Source of the DNA: Dromaius novaehollandiae
Lineage: Eukaryota > Chordata > Aves > Casuariiformes > Dromaiidae
DNA length: 64,000 nucleotides
Direction: 5' to 3'
Assembly (NCBI RefSeq): GCF_036370855.1
Contig: NC_088102.1
Location: forward strand, 69,945,601 to 70,009,600
Shown: positions 45,401-55,500 of the stretch, in pieces
Position numbering within the stretch: position 1 is the stretch's first letter
How the letters are laid out: each line of letters begins with the position of its first letter
Notes under the pieces: generated by a model
Databases searched by the model: none
The model's input: the letters and a program-made list of their open reading frames with translations, nothing else
Told to the model about the DNA's origin: nothing
Made by a program: the position numbers and the translations under genes

Positions 45401-48400
45401 ACGAAACCACTGAGCTGACTTTAAGTTATCAGAACTGATTTTTCTGCAAGCAGTAAATTGAGTTCTCATATTCTCTCTTATCTGTCTATAGTTCTTATAG
45501 CTGCTGCACAGAATGTTTCACAAGTGCAGGATATCATGACTTGGCGGAATATACTACACAGACAAGCTGAGACATGTGAGGTTGTATATAAAACACCCTC
45601 CGTTAACAGCAAAACTGATGATACAGTACTATCATCTGTGCTAAGTACTTTTCACGGTCCAAATGCTTCACACACATTGTTTAAGTAGCTCCAGCACAAA
45701 GCCTGGTAAGGGTGCTATTTAACTGCATTGCTGTGCGCAGTACTGAGACGGCAGTGGTTGAGGCAGGAATTTATCCTGCCTAAGTTTGGCTAAATACAAG
45801 TTAGCCATCTAGCCTAAGCAAGTTGTCCAATTTTCCTCTCTAGGCAGAGGAAAGAGAAGCACCGCCAGCAATTTATCCCACTCTAAGATGAGAACAAAGC
45901 ATCAATGGAGAGAGAAAGAGAGAGACCTCCAGAAATCAGTTCATCTTCTTTAGAGGCAACTGACTCTCTCTTTTCAATGATGCTAGAAAGAGCCTAGACA
46001 CCTAGCTTGAAGTAGACGTCTAACTTCACACATCAGGCAGGCTCAATCTCACTCTAGAAGCACGAAGAGGTGTATAGGACTACAGTATCTTCTGCCCCAT
46101 AGTGATGAGCAGACTCCAGGTGCCATGTTATTTCTTTATTGAAAACACTGCACTGGAGGAATTTGGGCTATCTAGTCTAGAGCAGTAGTGCTGTTGGTGA
46201 TCTCTCACTCATTTTGAGGAGAAGCTGATGAAGGCTTGCTAAACCATGTGACTTTATCCCAGAACGTCATTATAAACTATTGGTTTTAGACAAGTCATTG
46301 CCTGGGCAATGCAAATCTCAGTCCAGGGTCATTGCAATAACCCTTAGTTTAGCTGAGCCAAGGCCAGAGCCTCACCTTTTGAAGTCTATCTTGATGTTCT
46401 GTAGCAAGCAGCTACACGATTATACCTTTGCCTAGATCCAGTTTCATTCTCTTATGCACATAGTACCTGTTGCTTTAAACTGAATGCTGTGTTGATGGAA
46501 CAGTTTTCCTGAACTGTTTGTTTCCTTCTCTCTTGTTTATTACTAGATGGCAGAAGATATGCCTCTGACAATGAAGAACAGTATTACAAGCTTAATCTGG
46601 AGGACTTCAGTATGTTTTTAAAAAATAATATTTAAAGAAAAAGTATAAATAATTTACTGGTATACTAGCTACAGATATTGCTGTTGTTTTTTAACATATT
46701 AAAGGCAACATCCTTGAGTAGCAGGAAGATTTTTGCTTGTGTAAATAGTTCTAACTCCACTGAACTGTTTACACTACAGAGGATCCATGCCTTGCTTAAA
46801 TCTAGGGAAAAACAGATTAAGGCCAGGATTTTTCAAAGTGGTCAGAATTATTCTGACTCTGCTATCAGTAACAAATTGAATTCTCTAAGAGCAGAATCCC
46901 TTCCCTCCAAAACCAGTGGTATTCCAGGAATTCAATTATTTCTTGGGAACAAGAACAAAAAACAAAGAAAAGTTTGGTGGTATTTCTGTCTACCTGGAAT
47001 TGAGAAAAGGCTGGCAGCAGTTCAGTTCACCTCCCAGAACCCGAAAACAGAGACTGCAGCAGGAAGAGAGCAGCGAATAGGAGCAGTCCTGGCAAGAGAA
47101 AATGCAGTTTCACTTTGGTGAAGTAGTACCAATATCACACACAGACAAAATGAGATGGTGTTAGGAAGCAGAAAGAAAGAGCAACTTCAGGGTTATGGCA
47201 AGTAGAATTTCTCCACTGCTTACAACACTAGAATCTCTCTAAGTGAATACAAAGCAGAGTTACACGGTTGGGAAGGGGCTGTTTGGAGATACAGCACCGC
47301 TGTGTCGCAACACAACAGCACGGTGTGAAGATTACATTTCCCCACATTTTCTGGAGTGGGGCCACACAGATTACCAGACCCACTATTTTAACCGAGGCCA
47401 AAATGAATTTGGAGTAGTCCTAAAAAAAAACCAGCCAGGAGTCTTTAGTATAATCCCCAATTGCTTCTGAGAAACAACAGAAATTGTCAGCATTACAGGA
47501 TCGATTTGCAACAAACTGGGTCAACAGTTTAGGAAAACATTCTTCTACAAGAAAAGTGGTTACGCACATGCTTAGTAGTGATGGCTTTAAATATGTGCTC
47601 CAGGACATTCCTGGCATAGCACCCCTATAAGCAATCATTAGCAAAGGAATAATGACAATAAGGGTGTTCCCAACACCAGCCCTAGAAAATGAATGAGCAC
47701 ATAGCTTTGGTTTCAGTGACTCCATCCTGGGGACACTGCTAAAAGGTTGAAAGAAAATAGGCAAAACTCATCTGAAAAATCTTTCCCTCACCCTTGGGGT
47801 GCTATTGTGGAGAAAAAGCACCACAGTTAAACTGGGGCTATAGAGAACATTCAGGGTTTTCCACCTCACCTATGGGACCAGGTAAGTGCATGCTTTCAAG
47901 GCTGGATGAGCAAGAACAATATTCCAGGCTTGCGAGATGGACAGATCTTCATCTGCAGCAGCCATAGAACAGGTGAAGGACCCATAGCCAACGCCTGCTG
48001 ATGTCAGAGAACAGATCTTGAATCCAGCAGAGTTGGAATAATTTATGACAGTTAACTATAGATACCAAGCTCTGCCTCCTGCTAGAAGAATACCCAGAAA
48101 ATACATACATTTTTGTTTTTTCTTTAACTTTAGGCTCTTTGAGTTCAACACCGATCGAATTTCTGAACATCAAAAGAAGATTTACAGCCCCAAACATGGA
48201 TATTAAATACTTGGAATAAAACAAAGCTTTCCTTTACTTGCTGCAAACATCTTCTCATGCTGAAAAACAATAATTAAAAAAATGTTAACTGAACGTAACT
48301 ACTGCACATGTCACAGTGCAAGTCTCTTTAGAGACCAGAAAATGTTAAATCCACTTGTTTCAAGAGAATCTTCATTTTATCTCATTAAAATTACATTCAA

Positions 48401-49052
48401 AAGTTACGGAAGCCAGAGGTTTACTAATGTGGCTCTTCTTGTTTTTTCTTACATTATAAGCAAGAAACAACATTAAGTAAAAGAAAAGCTTAGAATTCCC
48501 CTTGTAATTTTCATAAATATCTATGGGAAGCAGCAGTATTAAAAACATCAGACAAACATTTCTTTGCTGTCCTCAAAGAGGATCTTTACAAAACCTGTTG
48601 TATATGATGAGGCAATGTTCATCCAGCGCCACATGAATCATATTCAGCTTCTCTTTGTGTATGGGGCTATCACTCCAACCTGCTAGGCTGCTGAAGAGAA
48701 TGAGGTGTCTCCCTGTAGACATAGCCTCTGTGATTCTCTGGTCCAGCACAGAAAGTGCCAAATATCTTCCATATCACATGTATGTGATGCCTTATCTTTA
48801 AAACAGGTTAAATAACAATAAAATGTGTTTGTACCTCATTCAGATAACTGCCAGAAACATTAACAAGCAGAGAGATGCCTCTTCTGATACTATTTCATAT
48901 ATTTAAATTCAATTACACTTACAGTGTTTGTTTTCTTCTCCAACTTTGCTACAACAGGGCTTAGAAATCTGAACAGATATTTAATGGATGTTGTAGCTGC
49001 CAATTTCATGAACACTCTTCAAAAAAATGCTGGATTCTTGCCTAAGGCATAA
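42423..49052 (+). CDS. SPX2: Spexin 2 prepropeptide
   Basis: Neuropeptide precursor of the spexin/galanin/kisspeptin superfamily; spexins act on GALR2 and GALR3. Coding exons are 42423-42425 (ATG only), 42536-42613, 42705-42762, 46547-46609 and 48958-49052. They total 297 bases, or 98 residues plus stop. All introns are GT-AG and phases agree (0, 0, 1, 1). Residues 1-27 carry the signal peptide: MKARTVVVCACAIFMVFLVV, then a Cys-Ala-Pro like the one at this place in human spexin. The mature peptide is residues 34-47, NWGPQSMLYLKGRY, beside human spexin NWTPQAMLYLKGAQ. Gly48 is the amide donor and Arg49-Arg50 the cleavage site. Residues 68-92 (LRNLNRYLMDVVAANFMNTL then QKNAG) align with the LLASLQK helix region of spexin 1. 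Gly36, Ser39 and the Arg-Tyr ending mark the spexin 2 type. The peptide exon is secure; the first and last exons are less so. Confidence 0.9.
42536..42613 (+). CDS. SPX2: SPX2 signal-peptide exon
   Basis: Twenty-six codons between the acceptor TTTTCTTTCAG and the donor AAG|GTAAAA, phase 0 at both ends. It encodes KARTVVVCACAIFMVFLVVE then TWCAPK: basic start, long hydrophobic core, and a small-residue cleavage region. Confidence 0.85.
42705..42762 (+). CDS. SPX2: SPX2 mature-peptide exon
   Basis: Fifty-eight bases, phase 0 to 1, acceptor TTGTAACTTGCAG and donor CT|GTAAGT. It encodes NKAVVR and then NWGPQSMLYLKGR, with the Tyr codon split across the intron. Cleavage before Asn would follow a single Arg, not a dibasic pair. 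Confidence 0.95.
42763..46546 (+). other. SPX2 intron 3
   Basis: A 3.8-kb AT-rich intron that splits the last Tyr codon of the mature peptide. A 76-codon frame at 45,458-45,688 has no family resemblance. No repeat could be named apart from short GA-rich runs at 44,481-44,500 and 45,907-45,926. Confidence 0.7.
46547..46609 (+). CDS. SPX2: SPX2 exon with amidation and cleavage site
   Basis: Sixty-three bases, phase 1 to 1. It completes Tyr, then gives GRRYASDNEEQYYKLNLEDF. The Gly-Arg-Arg provides the amide donor and dibasic site. The remainder is an acidic spacer as in other spexin precursors. The acceptor is TTTATTACTAG and the donor TTCA|GTATGT. Confidence 0.9.
46610..48957 (+). other. SPX2 intron 4
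   Basis: A 2.3-kb intron holding a candidate alternative last exon at 48,134-48,219. Otherwise AT-rich with nothing recognised. Confidence 0.6.
48134..48219 (+). other. Candidate alternative terminal exon of SPX2
   Basis: A strong acceptor (TTTTTGTTTTTTCTTTAACTTTAG in the sequence before it) precedes a stretch that stays open in the phase left by the preceding exon for 28 codons, ending TAA within an overlapping AATAAA (48,216-48,221). It would give a different, unconserved tail (starting SSLSSTPIEFLNIKRRF). Chance openness over 28 codons is not rare, and the exon at 48,958 has family resemblance, so this is a weaker alternative. Confidence 0.2.
48958..49052 (+). CDS. SPX2: SPX2 last coding exon
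   Basis: Ninety-five bases in the required phase, acceptor TTTGCTACAACAG, stop TAA at 49,050-49,052. It encodes (R)LRNLNRYLMDVVAANFMNT then LQKNAGFLPKA. Its hydrophobic helix with a Leu-Gln-Lys resembles the C-terminal part of spexin 1 (LLTIPEAATILLASLQK). No clear poly(A) signal was fixed downstream. Confidence 0.75.
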
Positions 49053-52000
49053 AAAAAATTAACAGCAGCTCACAAGCAAGGTGCTTCTGAACCTTTCTGT
49101 TCAAATGTCAAGTTGTCAAGTTTTGTTTATTACCTACTGAAATGTTGCATCAGCTGCTCACTCACCATACTGACACAGGACAGCTGTTCCATTCACTTCT
49201 ATAAAACAGATCAGTTGATTTATATTGCTATGATCTGGCAAACAGTCACAGTATGGAGATGACCGAAGTTTCAAACACTGACCTGAGCTTAGTCTGTTTT
49301 GAGGCATCTCACCATTTTTGCTCCTACACTGCCAACACTAGTTTATAATGTACTTTAATCGGTTCTCCTTGGTTTAGTTTTTAATTCACCCTGATGGGTT
49401 TTTCATGGCTTTTATGCCATTAACTGGCAGGAATGAAGTCCTAACCCATTACAAGCATCCTAGGCACAACAGTAATATAAATGAACAAAAGGGTAGCACA
49501 GATGCTCTCATCTAAGTTTAATATTTTATCATTTTAATAGACAACGATCATTCCCACAATCTCTATATAGTTTACAGTTAAAGACTCACCTAGGATTACA
49601 TAGGCTGCTGTTCCTGCCTGAAAAATACTAAGCTGTTCCTTGGCTGTCGGTTCTGCTGTCGCTAAATTTTGTTGCACATGACACTTCTACAATACAGCTG
49701 TCCAGCCCATGCTCTATACTCTGCCCCCTAGCAAAGCTAGAAAAATTCTTGGTATTCAATTTTTCACTATTCCTTTCAGCAGAGCTGTGTAAGGAAAGGG
49801 TGAATGATGGTGCAGAGATAAAGTTTTTATCTCCAAAAGAGACAGAGCTATGAGTGGGTGAGATGTAAAGGGACAAAGCTCAATACAGGCAAGTCTTTCT
49901 AACAGACCACTGTCTTTCACAACTCACTGAAGTCAAGTGAGTTCCATTGATTTCACTAACTGTTGAATCTTGCCCCTGGATTGGACAGGAAAATCTTTCC
50001 TTGTTGCCTGTCCCAGTCCTATAATGCAGAAAAAAAACATATTCAAGATGGCCCGTGTGGGTATGAAAATCCCACCAGCAGGTCCAATTGCAAGGACAGC
50101 TCCCAAGGAAGAAATCTTTTCAATGCTCCATCTCTCTTGCACCAACAAAGAAGGCAGCTGTTACACATGCTCAGGTCCACCTGGAGTGAAGAGAAGGGAT
50201 GTGTGAGTTTTAAAATTGGAAAAAGCTATTGTAGAAGACAGATTCTCAGTAAAAACAGTATAAGGCTCTGAAAAACTCTTTCTGAAAGAAGCAAAAACAT
50301 TAAAACATTCAAGTGAACAAAAAAGATGTATGCATACTCATTGCTACTAAACCCAAAAGAATGTGATGAATGTGATTCACGTTCACTGAGGAAGGCTATT
50401 CAGCTATTTCATACTTTCTCTGTAGTGCTTCAGTACATAATCAGAAAACTGCAAAAGTGGGTCAGGTAAGGTCACTTTGTGTTGATAAAGCAGCACACAG
50501 TCTGATACTTAAGGCTTTAAGCTGAGAAGTCGCCTGAAAACTTCAAAAAAGTAATTAATTTTTCTGCTTTGGTTTCCTTGTCCAAAAAAATAGATCAAAC
50601 AACATTTGTTTTTATTTACTTTACACCAGTGAATTAGACTCTGTGCTCTCCACAGAGATTTTTCTCTTGCTGGATTAGTACAATAGTCCCAATTTTGGTG
50701 TGCGCTATTACCTAAGCACTACTGTGATTCACACAAACATAAACTTACTCCTAGTGACAGAGCATCAGTACTGCATTCCTCTTCCAAAAAAAAAAAAAGT
50801 CAGATAAGCTCAAACACCAATGTTTTTGTTGTTACTCTTCTCATTTTTGCAAATAGTAGGCCCTAATCGAGCTCTATTAACAATTCAGATATGAGGAATA
50901 GACTCCGACAATACATAACCTATACTTTTTCTATAATTATATCTGCACAAGCATTGACAGCTTCCAAGCAACGGCAGACCTGCAGCAACCTCTGATGATG
51001 ATTATTATATTCACTGCAGTCAGAAACTTGATTGAGGACTACCTCTTATTGCTTTTGACATTGCCTACATCTTAATAAGCTTCTTAACAAGAGACAAGAT
51101 ATGCAATGAAATGGGGTTGGAATTAGTGATAGAAAAATGTGAGAAATACTACAGATATGGATAGCTTCCTACTGAAGTTGCTTTCTGTTGCCCCCAATCC
51201 TCTCAGCATGCATCAGAGAAATACAGTATTTTCATCCATCATTTCCCTTCATAGGAAAATGACCTTTTAAAAGTTGTTACTCTGATCAAATGAGATTTCT
51301 TGTTTCTGATCATTTCAAAGGAGCCACTTCATTTGCTGCAAATATTAATAGGACAACTATACACACCATTTTCTAAGATCTTTCCACAAATAGAATTAAG
51401 CTTAACTTGATGCCTGACTTTCCCATCTCCTGCAATGAACAATCCATGCTCATCTTGCAAGGCTTTACCTCTGTAATCAAAGCAATTTTTGGAGCATGAT
51501 GTTATTCTTACCTGTTTTGTACATCATATATTGCTAGAAACATTCTAGATATGACCATATTTCTACTCCTGGGCCATCAGCGTGCACTCAGCATTTCAAA
51601 GAGACCAAACCTGATGCATTAATGAAAACCTTCAGGGAGTGCTTGCACTAGGCAAAACCCTTTCATCTGCCCACATCCAAACACATGCTGCCAGTCTCAA
51701 AGGACCTAGCAGCACCCTCTGTCTATAAATTCTAACACTGTATAATACTTGTGCAGAGATGGACTTCTCAGTATCTCTTCTAGACTATTTAGGAGTTAAT
51801 CACTTCGCTAAGCTTACAGCAAGTGGCCTGTCTGTTGCTCCTCAGCTGTTATGCTAAACATCTAATACTGTGTTAAAGAAAATGTGAAATGCCAAGAGAT
51901 TTTCCCCAAGGACACAAAAGGAGGTGAAAATTAAAATACAAATTAAATTCTGCAGTATGCAGACTAATTAGAAGCTGACCCTAGTATTCAGGAGGTTTGC

Positions 52001-52959
52001 CATAAGAACGAATTAATTCCTATTTATTTCAGTTTAATGACAAATCCACACTAGCTAGACAATCCATTTCAAAGAAAAAAACGCACATACTACCTTTTGC
52101 ATAATAAATCTGCTTCAAAGACAGACATTCTACCGCTTTCAAAACACAGAACACAACCTTGTTCAAATTTTCCAAATACATTTCCTCCATACTGATGGCA
52201 AGAAGGAACCTAAACACAAAAGATCTTTTTTTCCCTTTCTGGAGTAGGAATTTGTAGTTTTAAGCTACGATTTTGTTTCCAAGCTCTTTCCAAATGTGTA
52301 GACTTCCCCTCCCCCATGTCAATAATGTAATTATATCTTAATGTTTTTCTTGTTACAAAGACTTGAAACATAACATTGCCTTTCACCAGCTTCCTTGCTA
52401 GCACAGAATACAGAGGGATGTGTTTCTAGTTACAGTAATTACCTTAATTTTGTGGGAACATAACATTGCTGTGTAACCAGCTATTACTAATGCAATTACT
52501 CTGAAAAAATGGCTCACAAAGAGATAGTGTCGGGGTGCTTCTACATCAGCACAGATTGTAGTAATTTAATAATGAGTCACATTTGGTCTCTGAAGTGGGT
52601 AATACTGAATGGCAAATATCCACACTATAATGAAGATTTATGAAAGCATTATTTTGGGGCAGGCTTACAGGATGGCTATTGGGTTCTGTAAATTCACTAT
52701 ACACCTCTTCCTCTCCTTAACTTATTAACAGTATTTCTACAGTTTATATTACAGTAAAGGTCCAAACTGAGATCAGGACTTCACTGTATTAAGGACATGC
52801 TCAGGATCTGATGGTCTTCTGTCTAAAGGCCTGACTCAGAGCCTGCTGAAGCAAATGGAGAGGCTTTGGATGGGTTATGGGTCAAGTCTCAAGTAACTGG
52901 TAGACTAAAGGGGAACAAAAAGGGTGGCCTGTTATCCCACTTCATAGAGGGGACAACAA
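49053..52959. other. SPX2 3' flank and intergenic spacer
   Basis: Includes the undefined SPX2 3' UTR. AT-rich, short frames only. The overlapping frames around 49,933-50,271 on both strands have no domain. No named repeat. Confidence 0.5.
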
Positions 52960-53160
52960 AAGTCCTATTCAAGAAAGTGCTTTACAACGTGCTTAACTTT
53001 ATGAATCAATGTAGACTTTAATATTTCCTGAATCAAGGCCAAAGAAATTCAGTGAATATCTCTATGACCAACCAGGAAGCCTGCAGCAGAGCTAAGAACT
53101 GAACTCAGGACTCCCTAATCCCCATTCTACTCCTTAGCCGCAAACCACACCATTTCTATA
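52960..53160 (-). mobile_element. MIR-like tRNA-derived SINE relic, antisense (tentative)
   Basis: The stretch 'gcagcagagctaagaactgaactcaggactccc...attctactccttagcc' resembles the reversed A/B-box region of ancient tRNA-derived SINEs of the MIR/CORE type ('gcagagctgggattcgaacccaggtctcc...agtgctctaaccac'). Only about 70 bases are convincing. Confidence 0.4.
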
Positions 53161-53655
53161 ACACAGAGCATTGTGGTGTGCAATTAATTAGTATATTTAT
53201 CAACTCTTAGCATCTCTCAAAATGCCTTTCTGACATAGCTTAATCATGTATGTCATCACAGCAGGTTGCCATGCTGCAACAGTTGGAAGGGAGGTCATCT
53301 GGGTATGATGGCCTACGCCTTATTAATTGATTACAGAATCTCTACAGAAGGAGCTGAGTTGTCATCACTTCCCCCAGAAGCAGAAATACAAACATGCTCA
53401 AAGTGCCAAACATACATACAGCCCTTACTGCAACAGGTCTAATTTTTTTTTCTCCTTTGTTCTTTTCATTTCTGCAACTGAAAAATGTAAATAAAAATCA
53501 CCTAAAACACAAAGACCGAATGATGACACTGTTAGAGTTTTACGATCCTTGTAAGAAAGAACTGCTACCGCTATCAAAGCGGTACAATATGATACAACCA
53601 GTATAATCATTTTATATGAGTACAAAGCTCATCACTTCCAGTAATACTCATTAAT
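53161..53655. other. Intergenic, nothing recognised
   Basis: AT-rich spacer with no supported gene or repeat. Confidence 0.5.
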
Positions 53656-54320
53656 TGTTATGGTATGGGTATAGCTGGTCAGACCTGGCCAAGGTTAACC
53701 AAATAGGGTAAGGATGTGAGAAACTGCCAGACACCACAGACAATGGAAGGAGAAAATCAGCTGGCCAGCCTCACCCTGGGGCTAATCTAGTAGGACAGCA
53801 ACAGGAGAAACTTCCAGATATAAAATACTAAAAAGGGAGTACCAGGAATTCCCTTTGGGTGAAGACTGAAAAGATAACGAAAGGGGGTGTGCTGACTTAC
53901 TGGGGGTCACTGATGAAGGCTGAAACTACTAAATAATGATGTAAACCAGTAAAACCAGAGCCAAAGGGGAAAGATTAAATGGAGATGATTTTTTTTGGGG
54001 GGGGGGGGGAGGGGGGGACTGCAAAGGGACTGACTGCTCAAGGGTCCCTGCTGAACAGCTCTGTGCCTGACCAACACACTTACTACTTTATGGATATGCT
54101 TGTGCCCAGCCACGTACCCTGCTGATCCTGACCTGCTGATTTGAATTACAGGTTTGACCTTGGACTTACCTCATCAGTTGTCTGGTAACCACTGGATTGC
54201 AGGTGGACCTTGTTACAGTCAGCAAGCCTATTCTGCTCTTCTCTTTCAGGTAGCATGGCTTCTGTCACTGTGGTGTTTAGGCACACGTGACTGACTCTTC
54301 TAGCCCAGGCCCCTGTTGAT
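53656..54320. mobile_element. Possible solo LTR or other unclassified interspersed repeat
   Basis: A 0.65-kb block of higher GC in AT-rich DNA. It begins near TGTTATGGTATGGG, has a TATA-like GATATAAAATAC at about 53,817, a G-rich low-complexity stretch, and a CT-rich end. That order is what a decayed endogenous retroviral LTR looks like. I could not fix a matching CA end or a target-site duplication, so the class is uncertain. Confidence 0.25.
53997..54017 (+). repeat. Poly-G tract
   Basis: Thirteen G, one A, then seven G, directly after a run of eight T. It is a likely G-quadruplex former and a common place for assembly error. Confidence 0.95.
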
Positions 54321-55039
54321 CACAAGCAACATACATGTCCTCTTTAGAATGGTCCTCAGAACATCTACTTCACATTCCCCAAACACTTCCCAGCACTCTT
54401 GCCCATTTCATACATGGATCAAATGATTCAAAAGAATATTGTGCCACAGAAAGAGTCAGAGACTGAGGCCATCAACAACATTCTAGGTCTTTGAATTAGC
54501 AGAACATAAGAAACTCATAGATAATCCCAGGTAGACCTGTATTATGGAAGACAAAAAAAGCTCCAGTGGTCCCTACCTGGGTGGTTTGGCTGAAAATTCT
54601 TTCATGATCCCAAAGTCAGTTTGACCAATTTAAGCCTAAGTATTTCAACAGGGGAATTTAATATCTCTAGGAAACTGAATTCACTCTGCCCACATCTTGC
54701 CGCAGAAGCTGTCAGTGCTCAGAACTTAGTTTTCTAAGAAGGACATATTAAGGAGAAAAAATGTTTTTCTGGGTGCCACAGGGCGTGACAGGCCACAGCC
54801 CTGAAGTATGAGATTCATATAATATAAATACAGCAAAAACTATCTGTTCTTCTTTCAAACTCCCATGGATATGCCAATATATCAGATACCCAAACTCATA
54901 CCATGGACATTACTTGCTAACCCCAGGAAATCTATTTTAATTATGCAACTCTTTCCATAGCTTTATGAAGTTCCATATGTAAACATATGGCCCACACTAT
55001 CCTACCTGGAAGAGAATTTTTAAACCTTACTTTTTGAGT
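54321..55039. other. Intergenic, nothing recognised
   Basis: AT-rich spacer between the putative LTR and the ancient CR1; no gene. Confidence 0.45.
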
Positions 55040-55500
55040 GTTTAGGAAAATGACTTCTATTTTTCCATTCTAAATTTAAATGATATGTACTGATACTATC
55101 CTTTAACTTAAACAGCTTCTCTCCCTCTTCGATATTTACCCCCTGAATTTGTCTATAAAGTGTCATCATACCTTCTCTCAGCCTTTATTTGCCTAGACTA
55201 AATGAGCCATACTCCTTTGATCTCTCTACCTAAAGACAGAAATTCCACTTTCTCTGTGCCTGTTCCAAATTATCTTTCCTGAGCACAGATGACTAGAATT
55301 TTATACAGTATTCTAAATGAAGGCTTAGCAGTGTTTTATAGGATGACACTGTTTTCCTATCTTTACTAAAAATATCTTTTCTGATATTCCCTACAACAGC
55401 ATTAATTTTTTCATAGCTGTGGAACACTGGTAGCTCAGAGTCACCTTGTGATTGACCAGCTAATTCACATCCTTTTATCTCCCCTCACCTCAAATTGATG
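55040..55500 (-). mobile_element. Ancient CR1 LINE relic, antisense
   Basis: The + strand reproduces, in order, the antisense of CR1 ORF2: 'tttatttgcctagactaaatgagcc', 'ctgtgcctgttccaaattatc', 'gactagaattttatacagtattctaaatgaaggcttagcagtg', 'ttataggatgacac', 'tctgatattccctacaacagcattaa', 'gtagctcagagtcaccttgtgattgacc'. The colinearity over 400 bases is convincing. The copy is old, with no open frame. Weaker traces may continue to about 57,400. Confidence 0.8.

Noticed and set aside
45458-45688. 76-codon frame after an AG in SPX2 intron 3, as a possible extra SPX2 exon
   Set aside because: Joining the exons at 42,762 and 46,547 directly completes the peptide Tyr codon followed by Gly-Arg-Arg. 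Inserting this frame would break the peptide and its amidation site.
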